Both the position numbers and the translations under genes were made by a program. A stretch of DNA of 64,000 bases. Source: Flavobacterium sp. ov086 (GTDB lineage: Bacteria > Bacteroidota > Bacteroidia > Flavobacteriales > Flavobacteriaceae). This document shows positions 9,200-18,826 of this stretch, in pieces. Numbering within the stretch: the first letter of the stretch is position 1; each line of letters opens with the position of its first letter. The notes under the pieces were generated by a model, which worked only from the letters and a program-made list of their open reading frames with translations, made no database searches and had not been told where the DNA came from. The stretch is from NCBI RefSeq assembly GCF_900187965.1, contig NZ_FZNL01000007.1:166210-230209 (forward strand), given 5' to 3'.

Positions 9200-10150
9200 T
9201 TAAGCGTTTTTAAACTTTTGAAATGCATTCGCGCAAGCACCCAATAATCCGGCTTTGTTCCCTAATTCTGCTGCTACAATTTTGCTGTGGGCAAAAGAAA
9301 TAGGAAGCGCACCTGTTTTAACTCTTTGGGTTAATTCATCAATGTAAAACTGACCTGCTTCACTTATTCCTCCGCCAATAATTACTTTCTGCGGACTAAA
9401 TATGTTTACAAAATTGACGATTCCGGCAGCTAAATAATCGAAATGATGCTGCATGGTTTTCACCGCATGATCTTCTCCCGAAAGGTATTTTTCGATAATG
9501 GTTTTGCCATCGATATTTTCTTCAGCTGCTGTGTTTTGAGTTTTGTAATAGTTGATTAATGCCGTAACAGATGCGTAGGTTTCTAAACATCCTCGTCCGC
9601 CGCAATTGCATAATATTCCGTTTTGCTGAATTACAGTATGTCCTAATTCACCGCCACGATTTTTGAAACCGCTGTAAAGTCCTTTATTAATCATAATTGC
9701 TCCGCCAATTCCTGTGCCAATGGTTAGAAAAACAGCATCGGTACTGTCCTTTGCTGCGCCGTAAATTAATTCGGCAAGACCCATTAAGTTCGCATCATTA
9801 TCAATTACAATATTATGTCCTGTACGATCTTTTAGAATTTTACCTAATGGTAATTGCTCAAAACCGGGTAAATTAACACCTCCGCCAATAATAACATCAT
9901 CTTCGATGAGACCGGGAAAGCCAATTCCGATACCTACAATTGGTTCTTTTAATTGATCTGTACATTGTTTAATGGCGTCAATCATCAAGTTGATGATTTC
10001 AGCTTCGGTTTTAGCTTCTTTTAAGGATACTATAAACGAAAATAAAATTTCTCCCAATTCATTAACAACACCACATTTAAGTGAAGTACCACCAATATCT
10101 ATCCCAATTGCATGTGATTTTGACATTTGTGTATCATTTTTGGCAACCAT
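9200..10150 (-). CDS. ROK-family sugar kinase (glucokinase/N-acetylhexosamine kinase type)
   Basis: A 316-aa cytoplasmic ROK protein. Phosphate-binding loop GIDIGGTSLKCG lies near residue 15, the second box LTIGTGIGGA near 135, the substrate Glu/His in GGELGHTVI, and the zinc motif CNCGGRGCLE is intact. No N-terminal HTH is present, so it is a kinase rather than a NagC-like repressor. It would phosphorylate the hexosamine or hexose released by the locus; GlcNAc or glucosamine is inferred from the heparan context. Two starts are possible: ATG at 10150, preceded by AAGGAG, or ATG at 10126 (MSKSHAIG). It follows susD after a 186-bp gap containing a strong hairpin. Confidence 0.9.
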   Translation of the reverse strand: MVAKNDTQMSKSHAIGIDIGGTSLKCGVVNELGEILFSFIVSLKEAKTEAEIINLMIDAIKQCTDQLKEPIVGIGIGFPGLIEDDVIIGGGVNLPGFEQLPLGKILKDRTGHNIVIDNDANLMGLAELIYGAAKDSTDAVFLTIGTGIGGAIMINKGLYSGFKNRGGELGHTVIQQNGILCNCGGRGCLETYASVTALINYYKTQNTAAEENIDGKTIIEKYLSGEDHAVKTMQHHFDYLAAGIVNFVNIFSPQKVIIGGGISEAGQFYIDELTQRVKTGALPISFAHSKIVAAELGNKAGLLGACANAFQKFKNA

Positions 10151-10193
10151 AATACTCCTTTTTATTTTATTGTTTCTTTTCTCTTACAAACGA

Positions 10194-10220
10194 TTAATGC
10201 AGAACTATGTTCTGCATTAA
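10194..10220. promoter_or_regulatory. strong hairpin between susD and the ROK kinase gene
   Basis: TTAATGCAGAAC, loop TAT, GTTCTGCATTAA gives a perfect 12-bp stem. It lies 117 bp after the susD stop and 44 bp before the kinase start. No long T run follows on the minus strand, so an mRNA-processing/stability hairpin or a regulator site are as likely as termination. Confidence 0.6.
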
Positions 10221-10336
10221 CGTCCATAAACTTATTCATTTCTAAATAAATTCCAATCATTTTTTTAGGTCTTTTTGATCTTTATTGTTAAAAAAGTAAG
10301 ATTGTCTTTTTTCAGTGCTTATGACTTTTATAAGTT

Positions 10337-12223
10337 TTAATAGTTTGGATTTTGGCGTGTAATATTTCTATTTACATCTGTTTCATTTTGTGGATAAGGA
10401 TATAATTCATGTTTACCGATAACAAAATTGTTAATTGATGGATAGAAGTAGTTGGAACGGATTAATTTAACCGCCGCATTTGTTTCGATTATTTTATCAG
10501 ACAAAATTCCCCATCTAATTAAATCTGCTCTGCGTAATCCTTCTCCGGAAAGTTCCATGGCTCTTTCTTTTTGTAAAGCTTTAAGAAATTCGGCTTTGCT
10601 TAATCCTGATTTAAGATTAATTTGGGTTTGCGTTGGTTTTGTTAAAAGTCTTGCTGTTGCTGTTGCTCCAGACCCTTTTCCGTTTGTGCTGGTAATAGTT
10701 ACTGTTGGTACAGAAGTGTATCCGTCACCAGAACGCAACATTGCAGTTGTACCAATACTGCCACTTGCAAGTGTTACTACCGCTGCCGAAGCATCAGAAC
10801 CACCACCGCCTGTAATTGTTATTAAAACATTTGCTGCTGCAGTATATCCGGTACCTTTATCTACAATATCAATAGCAATTCCGCTTCCTTGAATATCTGC
10901 TCCAAAACCTCTTCTTCTTACTTGATTTATAGCATCATAAGCAATTGGATTTGGACCTTCATTTAATTCATTTTCTACTTCAGCTCGCATTAAAAGCAAA
11001 TCAGAATAACGCATAACAACCCAATTAATATGTGTGTAAACTCGTTCTGCAGTTGCATTAGTCTGATATTCACGGCTCCATTTAGCAACCGTCCAACTTT
11101 CATCTTGTCTTGCCGTTAAAAGTGCAACTTTATTTCCTAACGCATTTATGGAATAGGTTGCAATCGAAAAATCTCTTCTTTGATCTTGCGGATCAAAACT
11201 ATTATAAAATGGTTTTGGAACTAAACATCTTGCAATATTCGACGGATAAAAACCATTTGCTGTAGTTGGTCCGTTGAAATTTCCAACCCACGATGCATTT
11301 CCTATGTTTCCTGACGGATTGTAAAACGCAACCTGAAAAATGTTTTCAGTTGGTTCTAAAACATGCTGACATTGGTTTTTAAATACTTTAGCATAAGACG
11401 GATTTAATTTATACGGATTTTGAGCCATAACGTCATTAATTTGCTGTTGTGCTAATCTGTAATAGTCTTTATAGTTTTCAGGACGTTTCATGGTTCCATC
11501 TGTATTTAAAGAATATCCTCCGGCAAATAAAGCAACTCTTGCCAGCATTGATTTGGCTGCCCATTTGTTGATACGTTCATCTGTAGGTGTTGACTCAGGT
11601 AAAACAAGAGCAGCTTCCTGCATGTCTTTTATAATTTGAGTGTATATTTCTTTACGATCCACAAGTGCTCCTTTTAGATTATCACCTGATTGTGAACTTT
11701 TGGTTTTAAAAGGAACATCGCCCCATAAACGAACAAGTTCAGAATAATAAAACCCGCGCAAGAATTTAGCTTCACCAATTAATCGGTTTAATTGCTCTTT
11801 TTGATTATCAGTTCCATTGCCATAAAGTGTCATTTGAGGTATTTTCTCAATGACTACGTTTGCTCTGTCAATTCCTTCATAAAGTTTGCTCCATGAATTG
11901 TAAAAAGCGATCGTTTGAGAGATTCCCTGATAATGCGCGATTGCTCTCCAATCGTCAGCGCCTTCTCCGCTCATTTGTACAATATCAGTATCTGCATCAA
12001 ACATTAATGAAATATTCCATCCATAACTATCCATCGACGACATTGATTCGTAAACGCCCAATGTAGCCATGGTAGCTTCGTCTACATTTTTGAAAAAATT
12101 AGCTGTCGTGAAATAAGAATAAGGTGTTACTTCGATTTCTTTATCACAGGAATTAAGAGGCAATAGGAGACAGGCAATACCTGCTGCAACAATGGCTCTG
12201 CGAGAAAATATATTATTTTTCAT
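10337..12223 (-). CDS. SusD/RagB-family outer-membrane glycan-binding lipoprotein with an insertion
   Basis: A 628-aa lipoprotein; lipobox LLPLNSC puts the acylated Cys at 26. SusD hallmarks: helical TPR-like N-terminus with EAKFLRGFYYSELVRLWGDVP (read in parts), INQVRRRG near 440, and the C-terminal KERAMELSGEGLRRADLIRWG region. It partners the SusC gene 16 bp upstream and would capture oligosaccharide at the cell surface. Odd: about residues 444-532 form a Gly/Thr/Ser-rich insertion between RRRGFG and LSKAEF, where other SusD proteins have a short loop. It carries two repeats of the form GxGYTxxPxVTIT-Gly-rich-GAxAxA. The reading frame is intact and both flanks align with the family, so it is a true in-frame insertion. 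Confidence 0.93.
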   Translation of the reverse strand: MKNNIFSRRAIVAAGIACLLLPLNSCDKEIEVTPYSYFTTANFFKNVDEATMATLGVYESMSSMDSYGWNISLMFDADTDIVQMSGEGADDWRAIAHYQGISQTIAFYNSWSKLYEGIDRANVVIEKIPQMTLYGNGTDNQKEQLNRLIGEAKFLRGFYYSELVRLWGDVPFKTKSSQSGDNLKGALVDRKEIYTQIIKDMQEAALVLPESTPTDERINKWAAKSMLARVALFAGGYSLNTDGTMKRPENYKDYYRLAQQQINDVMAQNPYKLNPSYAKVFKNQCQHVLEPTENIFQVAFYNPSGNIGNASWVGNFNGPTTANGFYPSNIARCLVPKPFYNSFDPQDQRRDFSIATYSINALGNKVALLTARQDESWTVAKWSREYQTNATAERVYTHINWVVMRYSDLLLMRAEVENELNEGPNPIAYDAINQVRRRGFGADIQGSGIAIDIVDKGTGYTAAANVLITITGGGGSDASAAVVTLASGSIGTTAMLRSGDGYTSVPTVTITSTNGKGSGATATARLLTKPTQTQINLKSGLSKAEFLKALQKERAMELSGEGLRRADLIRWGILSDKIIETNAAVKLIRSNYFYPSINNFVIGKHELYPYPQNETDVNRNITRQNPNY

Positions 12224-12239
12224 TTTTCTAAACTTTAAA

Positions 12240-15200
12240 TTATAGCGAAATATTTAATCCTGTCAAAAAGGATTTACTTCTGGGATAAGCACTAAAATCT
12301 ACTCCTCTGGTTATGGCATTATTAAGTACACTTACTTCTGGATCATATCCTGAATATTTGGTAAATACATATAAATTATAGGCGGTAAAATAGATTCTCA
12401 GGTTTGAGATTTTCGATTTCTTTAGCCATTCTTTTGGTAATGTATAACCAAGGCTTATATTGTTGATTCTTAAAAACGAACCATCTTCGATAATATCACT
12501 GTACAAACGTCCGGTAGCATTACCTGCATAAGACGGATTTGTTTTACCAACATTTGCGGCAGCTAATTCAGTAGGGTCTGTAATGCGTTGTCCCGCTGCA
12601 TTTATAGTTGTCCATCGATCTGCATAGATTGCAAATGTGTTTAAGTTTTCAAAGTTTAACCTTGAATTGTTTAATACGTTTGCGTTGTAAATATCATTGC
12701 CCACTGTAAAATCAAGAAATATACTCAGATCAATTCCTTTATAGCTAAAAGTATTGTTTAAACCTCCTGTAAATTTAGGACTAGCATTACCAATTGCAGT
12801 TCTGTCAAGATCATTGATTACACCATCAGGAGTTCCGTTTGGACCACTAATATCTTTAAACTTAATGAATCCCGGCTGTACAGCAACATTATCCTTAACA
12901 ACACCTGTTTTTAAAGTATAAGCGCTTGTCGCTGGGTTATAATCAAAATCACTTACCTGATACAATCCATCACGAACATATCCGTACATTACACCAACTG
13001 GTTTGCCTACTTGTAAAATATAATCACTCTTATCGGTGTAACTATTTGTTATTAGTGAATTTTCGCCTTCGCTTAAGGAAAGTACTTTTGTTTTATTAAA
13101 TGCTATATTAAAACTTGTATTCCAATTGAAATTATCGGTTTTAATGTTTGTAGTATTTAATGTAAACTCTATTCCGCGGTTTGAAGTAGCTCCAATATTC
13201 TGAAATTGTTTCTTGAATCCGGAACTTGAAGGAATACGGGTGTTATAAAGTAAATCCTGAGAACGGTTTTCATAAAGTTCTGTTGTAAGTGAAATTCTTT
13301 GTTTGAAGAATCCTAAATCTAAACCAAGGTTGGTTGATTTTGTAGCTTCCCATTTCAGGTATGGATTAGGCAGATTGTTTTGAAATGCCGTAATGTTTAC
13401 CTGATTGTTTAGCGGATAAGATCCTGAATTGAAAATACCTAATGCAGCATAATTTGCGATTCTGTTATTTCCTGCTTCTCCATAACTAAAACGGAACTTC
13501 AAATCAGAGAATACTGGTAATTGCCTCATGAAATCTTCCTCGATAACTCTCCACGCCAAAGATACTGACGGAAAATATCCCCATCGGTTTTCGGTACCAA
13601 ATTTAGAAGAACCATCGGCTCTGATACTTGCCGAAACTAAATATCTGTTTTTGAATGAGTAGTTTGCTTTTCCAAAGAAAGATAATAGTTTATCATCTTC
13701 GGCAAATGTTGTAGGGATTCCGGCAATGGTTCCTAATTGCAGTTTGTCCCATCCTAAATTAACATCAGGAAAAGCAGATGCAGAAGCAGTAATTCCTTCG
13801 GCATAATTATAAATATATTCTTGTCCTGCAGTTACATCAAACTTGTGATTGTTTAAAGTTTTGCTGTACGTTAAGACGTTGTTGTAGTTTAAACGAGTCG
13901 AAATATTTTGTGTAACGCCACCATTTGCACCTCCGGATCTAATTGCCTGTATACCATCGGCACCATTAAAATATTTGTTTTTCTCGCTGTTATCAGTATA
14001 ACTAATTAATCCCGAGTACACTAAATCTGGAGTAATGTTGTATTTAAGCTGCATACTCATGTTTATCGATCTTGTAACCGCTTCTCTTTTTTGATTTTCG
14101 ATCGTAACAAGCGGACTCTGAAGCGCTGGTGAAGCCTGATTGTCTAATGGATCAACCGTTAAATACTTCAAATCTTCATCAGATCCTGTACTTCCAATCG
14201 TTGGTCGGTATTGCAATACGTTTTGCAACATGCTTAATCTCGCATTTCCACCATCTGCCGGAGATAATCCGGTTACTTTTTGATTCGAAAAATTGACAAT
14301 TGCATTAACCGAAAGTTTATTAGTCAAATTATGAGTTACAGAAAGTTTTGCAATATTTTTGACAGATTCGCTTCCTAACATAATTCCCTGATCGTTATTT
14401 ACAGAATAAAACGCGTTGAATCTGGTGTCATTCTCGCCTCCGTTAATGCCTATTTTGTGGTATTGACTTACTACGGCATTTCCAAAAACTTCGTCTTGCC
14501 AATTGATACCTTTTCTGTTTTTGTAAAGACCTTCCAGCTGATCGTAAGTGCCGTAATTATCTTCAAATTTCTGTTGTCTTACAGCATCTGTAATTGCTCC
14601 TTCATACATTAATTGCGTATATTGATACGGATTCATCATCGGAAGTTCTTTTGCAATTGTTTTTATTCCTCCGTAAGTATCGTAACTCAATTGTAGTTTT
14701 CCACCTTTTGCTCTTTTGGTAGTTACTAAAACGACACCGTTTGCACCTTGCGCACCATAAATAGAAGTTGATGATGCATCTTTTAAAACATCAATAGTTT
14801 CAATATCTGTAGGATCCAGAAAGTTCAATCCGCCAGTTTGGGCAACACCGTCAACAACGTACAAAGGCTCGTTACTTTGCGTGATAGAAGTTCCTCCACG
14901 AATTCTTAACGATGGCTGCGCACCCGGAGTTCCGTCAGGCATTGTAACCTGCATACCTGCAATACGTCCTTGTAATGCCTGAGCTACGTTTTGCACCGGA
15001 ACTTTTGCAATTTCTTCTCCTTTAACAGAGGAAACTGCTCCGGTAATATTTTTTCTGGCTTTTGTTCCGTAACCTACCACAACTACCTCATCAAGATTAT
15101 TGGTGTCATCGACCAATTTGGTATTGATAAGCGTTCTGTTTTTAACTTGTTCTTCTTTTGGTTTGGTACCAATATAAGTAAAAACCAAAGTTGCATTCGG

Positions 15201-15392
15201 TTTTACCTTAATTTGATATTCACCATCAATAGAAGTAACGGTGCTGTTTTTTGTTCCTTTTTCAGAAACTGTCGCTCCCGGCATTGGCATGCTTTGCGCA
15301 TCTGTTACTATACCTTTTACGGTGATAGCGTCCTGGCCGTACATAACTGTACAAGCGGTGAGCAATAAAAATAAAAATAGAGTCCTTTTCAT
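12240..15392 (-). CDS. SusC/RagA-family TonB-dependent outer-membrane transporter
   Basis: A 1050-aa receptor. Signal peptide ends near TVMYGQ; a carboxypeptidase-like regulatory domain follows (about 22-100, GIVTDAQSMPMPGATV); then the TonB box/plug region with DEVVVVGYGT, LQGRIAGM, YVVDGVAQ and IDVLKDASSTSIYGAQGANG; then a 22-strand-type barrel to the C-terminus. It imports oligosaccharides captured by the SusD partner 16 bp downstream. No STN domain, so it does not signal to an anti-sigma factor; control is expected from the HTCS. No clear TAnnTTTG box was found in the 180 bp upstream. Confidence 0.97.
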   Translation of the reverse strand: MKRTLFLFLLLTACTVMYGQDAITVKGIVTDAQSMPMPGATVSEKGTKNSTVTSIDGEYQIKVKPNATLVFTYIGTKPKEEQVKNRTLINTKLVDDTNNLDEVVVVGYGTKARKNITGAVSSVKGEEIAKVPVQNVAQALQGRIAGMQVTMPDGTPGAQPSLRIRGGTSITQSNEPLYVVDGVAQTGGLNFLDPTDIETIDVLKDASSTSIYGAQGANGVVLVTTKRAKGGKLQLSYDTYGGIKTIAKELPMMNPYQYTQLMYEGAITDAVRQQKFEDNYGTYDQLEGLYKNRKGINWQDEVFGNAVVSQYHKIGINGGENDTRFNAFYSVNNDQGIMLGSESVKNIAKLSVTHNLTNKLSVNAIVNFSNQKVTGLSPADGGNARLSMLQNVLQYRPTIGSTGSDEDLKYLTVDPLDNQASPALQSPLVTIENQKREAVTRSINMSMQLKYNITPDLVYSGLISYTDNSEKNKYFNGADGIQAIRSGGANGGVTQNISTRLNYNNVLTYSKTLNNHKFDVTAGQEYIYNYAEGITASASAFPDVNLGWDKLQLGTIAGIPTTFAEDDKLLSFFGKANYSFKNRYLVSASIRADGSSKFGTENRWGYFPSVSLAWRVIEEDFMRQLPVFSDLKFRFSYGEAGNNRIANYAALGIFNSGSYPLNNQVNITAFQNNLPNPYLKWEATKSTNLGLDLGFFKQRISLTTELYENRSQDLLYNTRIPSSSGFKKQFQNIGATSNRGIEFTLNTTNIKTDNFNWNTSFNIAFNKTKVLSLSEGENSLITNSYTDKSDYILQVGKPVGVMYGYVRDGLYQVSDFDYNPATSAYTLKTGVVKDNVAVQPGFIKFKDISGPNGTPDGVINDLDRTAIGNASPKFTGGLNNTFSYKGIDLSIFLDFTVGNDIYNANVLNNSRLNFENLNTFAIYADRWTTINAAGQRITDPTELAAANVGKTNPSYAGNATGRLYSDIIEDGSFLRINNISLGYTLPKEWLKKSKISNLRIYFTAYNLYVFTKYSGYDPEVSVLNNAITRGVDFSAYPRSKSFLTGLNISL

Positions 15393-16178
15393 AATTTTTT
15401 TTAAATTGGAATAAGTGTGAGCTTAATTCCTATTGATATTATTTAAGTTTAGTTTTCGTCTTGTTATATAAATTGTCCGCTTTCTTGGTGCAATATCAAA
15501 TGATGAATATTATATCATTTGCGCAAGATTATGAGTAAAATTTCAAAACTACATTGGTAGTAAAAATGATTTTAATGTTACTTATCAGTTTCATTATATC
15601 AATCGCTCAATTGTTGTTTGCGGAGAAAATTATAACAATAAATTAACTTACAAAAGGGGCTGGGGAATTTTCCGTTTAAAAAATAAAAGAAGATTCTGTT
15701 GCGGTTGGTTCATTTTCTTTGGATTGGTCATGTTTTTTTTGATTTAATAAAAACAAATATAGAAATCGACTATATATGACAGTTTTGAAAATGTCCAAAT
15801 TAGTATTGATTTTGATTAATTGTACTTTTAAAACCCTTGAAATTACTGGTGCAAACAAGGTTTTGAGTTCTTTTTATAGTTTCGATTCTATGCAGAAAGC
15901 ACCGTTTTTACTGAACATTTTTGAAATAGTTTGCGCAGCATAATTGTTAAATTAAAGTGAGTTCATTGTTAACGAAAACGATGTAAATTTTAGCAAATTT
16001 ATACTAAATGAAGAGTTGTTTTTTTTGATTTTTCAGATAAAACTGATAAAAGTATTTTAAGGAATTAGTTTTAAGATTCGTTGTGAAAAGAGATTTGTAG
16101 AAGATTTGAAGTTTAACGGAAGTTTAAGTGGAAGAAGTTATGGGAATGGAGCAATTTTCAAGAGAAAAATATACACGG

Positions 16179-16341
16179 CTTTGTCATTTCAAGACAAGAG
16201 ACCCGAGCGATAGTGAACAGACGAAGTAAATCTCCGTAAGTAACTCGACAGAGCTTGGTCTTTGCGAGGAACGAAGCAATCACACGAAGCATAGTTATTA
16301 ATTGATTAAGTAAATGAGATTGCTTCGTTCCTCGCAAAGAC
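16179..16341. repeat. dispersed repeat unit with a 24-bp perfect inverted repeat
   Basis: GTCATTTC, then GAGACCCGAGC and GAACAGACGAAGTAAATC are shared with 37845-37970 and in reverse with 9065-9100. Its right part has a perfect inverted repeat, GTCTTTGCGAGGAACGAAGC... at 16258-16281 and its complement at 16318-16341, separated by 36 bp. Probably a non-autonomous mobile repeat; no transposase gene nearby. Confidence 0.7.
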
Positions 16342-16379
16342 AGGATTGGGTTAGGATTGTGAATGTCTTTAACAAAAAG

Positions 16380-16412
16380 AAACCCGACAGGTTTCTAAAA
16401 CCTGTCGGGTTT
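16380..16412. repeat. CCCGACAGG palindrome
   Basis: AAACCCGACAGGTTT, CTA, AAACCTGTCGGGTTT: a 15-bp stem with a 3-base loop. Nearly the same sequence is at 44853-44885. It lies 1 kb upstream of susC and 313 bp after the heparinase III stop, so it is a dispersed element rather than a gene-specific terminator. Confidence 0.75.
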
Positions 16413-16482
16413 GCTATATAATTAAGTTAAGGAAAAATCTAAAGGACCAATTTGTTACGGAAAATATTTCATCACTTTGTTT

Positions 16483-16678
16483 TTGTTCCATCGGAACATT
16501 TCATTGGTAACCCAATAAATTAGGCGTTTTTTCTACGTTCCATAGGAACGTTTGAATTTTTAAATAATATTGGTAAAAACAGATAAAGATTACATATACA
16601 ATTTCTCAAACGTCCCAATGGGACGATGTTTCTCACGATGCATTTTTTTTCTGCCAATGAGGTGTTCCAATGGAACAG
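16483..16678. repeat. cluster of GTTCC-N-GGAAC short palindromes
   Basis: Four short palindromes: TGTTCCATCGGAACA, CGTTCCATAGGAACG, CGTCCCAATGGGACG and GTTCCAATGGAAC, spaced 40-80 bp apart. Related ones occur at 41374 (GTTCCGAAGGAAC) and 44898-45065. They have the look of REP sequences. Confidence 0.65.
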
Positions 16679-16724
16679 AATCTAAAAATATCTTAGCTTA
16701 AATGTCTAAAATCTAAAAACTTCT

Positions 16725-18719
16725 TTAATCTTTTAAATTTGTTTTTATTTCGCTTTTTTTGCCATCAATGGTAATGTTTAAGCTAATATTTCCTTTCTCA
16801 TAATCATTGTCTTTATTTGGCTTAATGTTTATTTTTGGGGTTTTATTTCCGTTAAACGGATATAATATTGTTATGAATTGCTGGGTTGTATCGTCACTTT
16901 TAGACTTTTCGAAAACAAAGGCAGGGCGGGAAATTTCTTTGGCATAAACATACGATACTTTTCCTTCTTCTTCCTTTAGGGTTACTTTATCAGTATTTAA
17001 AGATTGTATCAAAAGGTTATTACCATCTTCGTAAGTCGTGTAAACTTTATCATTGCTTTTATCATAAACAGGTTTGCTGTCTTCTTTCAATTGAAAATGA
17101 ATACCAAGGTTTCCGGTAGCTTTTCCAATGGCTTTATCAATGATTAGAAAGTACTTTTGATCTATAAAAAACACACTGCGTTGATGGTTTAAATCTGTAT
17201 AACTTGGATTTGTATAGGTTAATAAATCAAGGTTTTTGCTGGTTTTCCACTTGTTTTGTTCAGCTTTGGTAATAACCATATTCTGATTGTCTAATGTCAA
17301 AGTGCTATGAATTCTGGTTTGACGAAACCAATTTCTCATCTTAGTAACTTCGGCATCACCACTATAAATATAACAACCGGTATCTGGTGTAAAATTGCGT
17401 CCTTTTATCCAAAGCTCAAAAGTTCCGTTGTCCGGTTGCGCGTGAAATTCGGCAGGAGGTCCGGCTTTCATAATCATTACTGTTGATTTCTCGTTCCAAC
17501 CATTTCTAAAAGTATAGAAACCGCCATTTGGCAACTCGTGTGAGGTATAATTTGGCAATGAACCTTCTTTACCTTCAGTAGCAAAATATTTAATTGAGTT
17601 GTTGTCAGGAAAGGTTTTCGACCAGCTTAAATATTGTTTCATTCTGCCGCTTTTATCAAATATCCATGCATCGCCAAACATTGGAGTGCTATAGTCCGGG
17701 AAAGATATATTGGCTATAGCCGAAATCATTTTTTCAATCGTTTTGCTATAACTATCAGGAAATTCTTTTTCCATACCCGCCATTTTTGCTGAGTTATAAG
17801 CTTTCATAAAGATATCAATACTGGCAACGTGGTAAATAGGAGAGAGTTCCCATTGAACGCCATCTGCAAGAACCTGCAGTTTTATTTCGCGATTCAAAAC
17901 TTCGATACCACTTTTACGCCATTGTTCTGCTTGTTTAAGTTCAGGAAAAGAAGCACCTGCACCTAAAACGCGCTGCGCTTCAAACAGTAAATGATTACCG
18001 TCTTTAGTATAGTTTTTAGGGATATAATCGGCTTGTTTATTATAACTTTCCAAAAATTCCATTAAAAAAGCTGGAGTGAAGTTGGGAGAAACTACAAATA
18101 AATTGAATGTTCCAACAAGGCTTTGAATACGATCGGATACTTCGAGAGGTCTCCAGGCTATTCCATCATTTTCTTTAGAACGTCCTAAGTAATTTTTCTT
18201 ATTCCAATCGCGAAATTGAGAAATCCATTCTTTGGCATATTTTTCATCACCCGTGCTGCGATACGCCATTCCCATTGGTTGCCACCAGGTTACGCGGTGC
18301 AATTGCCAGCGGACTTCATTGTCTTTTACCGGCCAATAATCCCAATTGATGTCTTGTCCGTAATCAAAAAAGCCATATCCCTTTTGAGGTTGAAATTTAT
18401 GAAGTAAAGCATTATCTGCTTTTTCAAGATTGGATTTCCCAATATCTTTTCCTTTAAATCTCGCTTCGTCACCTACATTAAATTCAGGATTTTTGATGCT
18501 TTTTCGGTTGCGATAATAATTCAGTAATTCTTTGGCTGCAGCCTCATATTGTGCGGTTTTAAAAAGAGAGTTGACTTTTTCTAAGCCCGGATATTCAAGA
18601 TTAATAATGTCGAAGCTTTCTTTTTTTACCGAAGCTTCCTGAGCTTCAGAAAAACAGACTGTCAGTAGCATAAAAAACAGCGCTGTCGTTTTTTTTAAAT
18701 TTTTCATTTGGTTTTTCAT
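16725..18719 (-). CDS. hepC: heparinase III, heparan-sulfate lyase (PL12)
   Basis: A 664-aa secreted lyase that follows the Pedobacter heparinus heparinase III sequence closely along its length, for example WPVKDNEVRWQLHRV, WRPLEVSDR, ELSPIYHVA, EFHAQPDNGTFEL, IHSTLTLDNQNMVITKA and YTNPSY. Catalytic residues align: Asn242 (GNHLLFEAQR, N240 in P. heparinus), Tyr296 (Y294) and the His of EFHAQPDN (H424). Signal peptide ends near CFSEAQ. It cleaves low-sulfated heparan sulfate between glucosamine and glucuronate, giving 4,5-unsaturated products for the GH88 enzyme. Start at 18719; an in-frame ATG four codons later (18707) also works. The gene is 107 bp downstream of the PL8 gene, separated by a hairpin. 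Confidence 0.96.
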   Translation of the reverse strand: MKNQMKNLKKTTALFFMLLTVCFSEAQEASVKKESFDIINLEYPGLEKVNSLFKTAQYEAAAKELLNYYRNRKSIKNPEFNVGDEARFKGKDIGKSNLEKADNALLHKFQPQKGYGFFDYGQDINWDYWPVKDNEVRWQLHRVTWWQPMGMAYRSTGDEKYAKEWISQFRDWNKKNYLGRSKENDGIAWRPLEVSDRIQSLVGTFNLFVVSPNFTPAFLMEFLESYNKQADYIPKNYTKDGNHLLFEAQRVLGAGASFPELKQAEQWRKSGIEVLNREIKLQVLADGVQWELSPIYHVASIDIFMKAYNSAKMAGMEKEFPDSYSKTIEKMISAIANISFPDYSTPMFGDAWIFDKSGRMKQYLSWSKTFPDNNSIKYFATEGKEGSLPNYTSHELPNGGFYTFRNGWNEKSTVMIMKAGPPAEFHAQPDNGTFELWIKGRNFTPDTGCYIYSGDAEVTKMRNWFRQTRIHSTLTLDNQNMVITKAEQNKWKTSKNLDLLTYTNPSYTDLNHQRSVFFIDQKYFLIIDKAIGKATGNLGIHFQLKEDSKPVYDKSNDKVYTTYEDGNNLLIQSLNTDKVTLKEEEGKVSYVYAKEISRPAFVFEKSKSDDTTQQFITILYPFNGNKTPKINIKPNKDNDYEKGNISLNITIDGKKSEIKTNLKD

Positions 18720-18745
18720 TAATAGATAAAGTTTTAAAATAAAAT

Positions 18746-18789
18746 AAGAAGCTATTAAAATTGACTTTTAGGATCAAAAATAGCTTCTT
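18746..18789 (-). terminator. hairpin terminator after the PL8 gene
   Basis: AAGAAGCTATT (18746-18756) pairs perfectly with AATAGCTTCTT (18779-18789). Read on the minus strand it comes 37 bp after the PL8 stop and is followed by a T-rich tract. It probably terminates or attenuates transcription before the heparinase III gene. Confidence 0.6.
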
Positions 18790-18826
18790 AAGTTTTTATT
18801 GTGGTATTAAAGGCATCAAAGTTTAA

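Larger units (their letters stand above)
15393..16724. other. 1.3-kb gene-free gap rich in repeats
   Basis: Between susC and the heparinase III gene no credible gene was found; a 60-codon frame at 15676-15858 on the minus strand has no recognisable features. The first 200 bp should hold the susC promoter. From about 16176 to 16680 the gap is packed with dispersed repeats: an inverted repeat unit, a CCCGACAGG palindrome, a solo piece resembling the 36281 terminal repeat (ATTAAGTTAAGG at 16422), and four GTTCC-type palindromes. Confidence 0.7.

Noticed and set aside
8890..9247. Two overlapping plus-strand frames of about 100 codons
   Set aside because: They lie inside the 412-bp inverted-repeat element and run into the ROK gene; composition follows the repeats.
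10452..10892. 146-codon plus-strand frame opposite susD
   Set aside because: Antisense shadow of the Gly/Thr-rich insertion in SusD; the SusD frame has clear family motifs.
15676..15858. 60-codon minus-strand frame in the susC-hepC gap
   Set aside because: AT-rich, no signal, no recognisable sequence, isolated.
16483..16678. Possible CRISPR-like array
   Set aside because: Units are short palindromes of varying sequence and spacing with no constant repeat; no cas genes.
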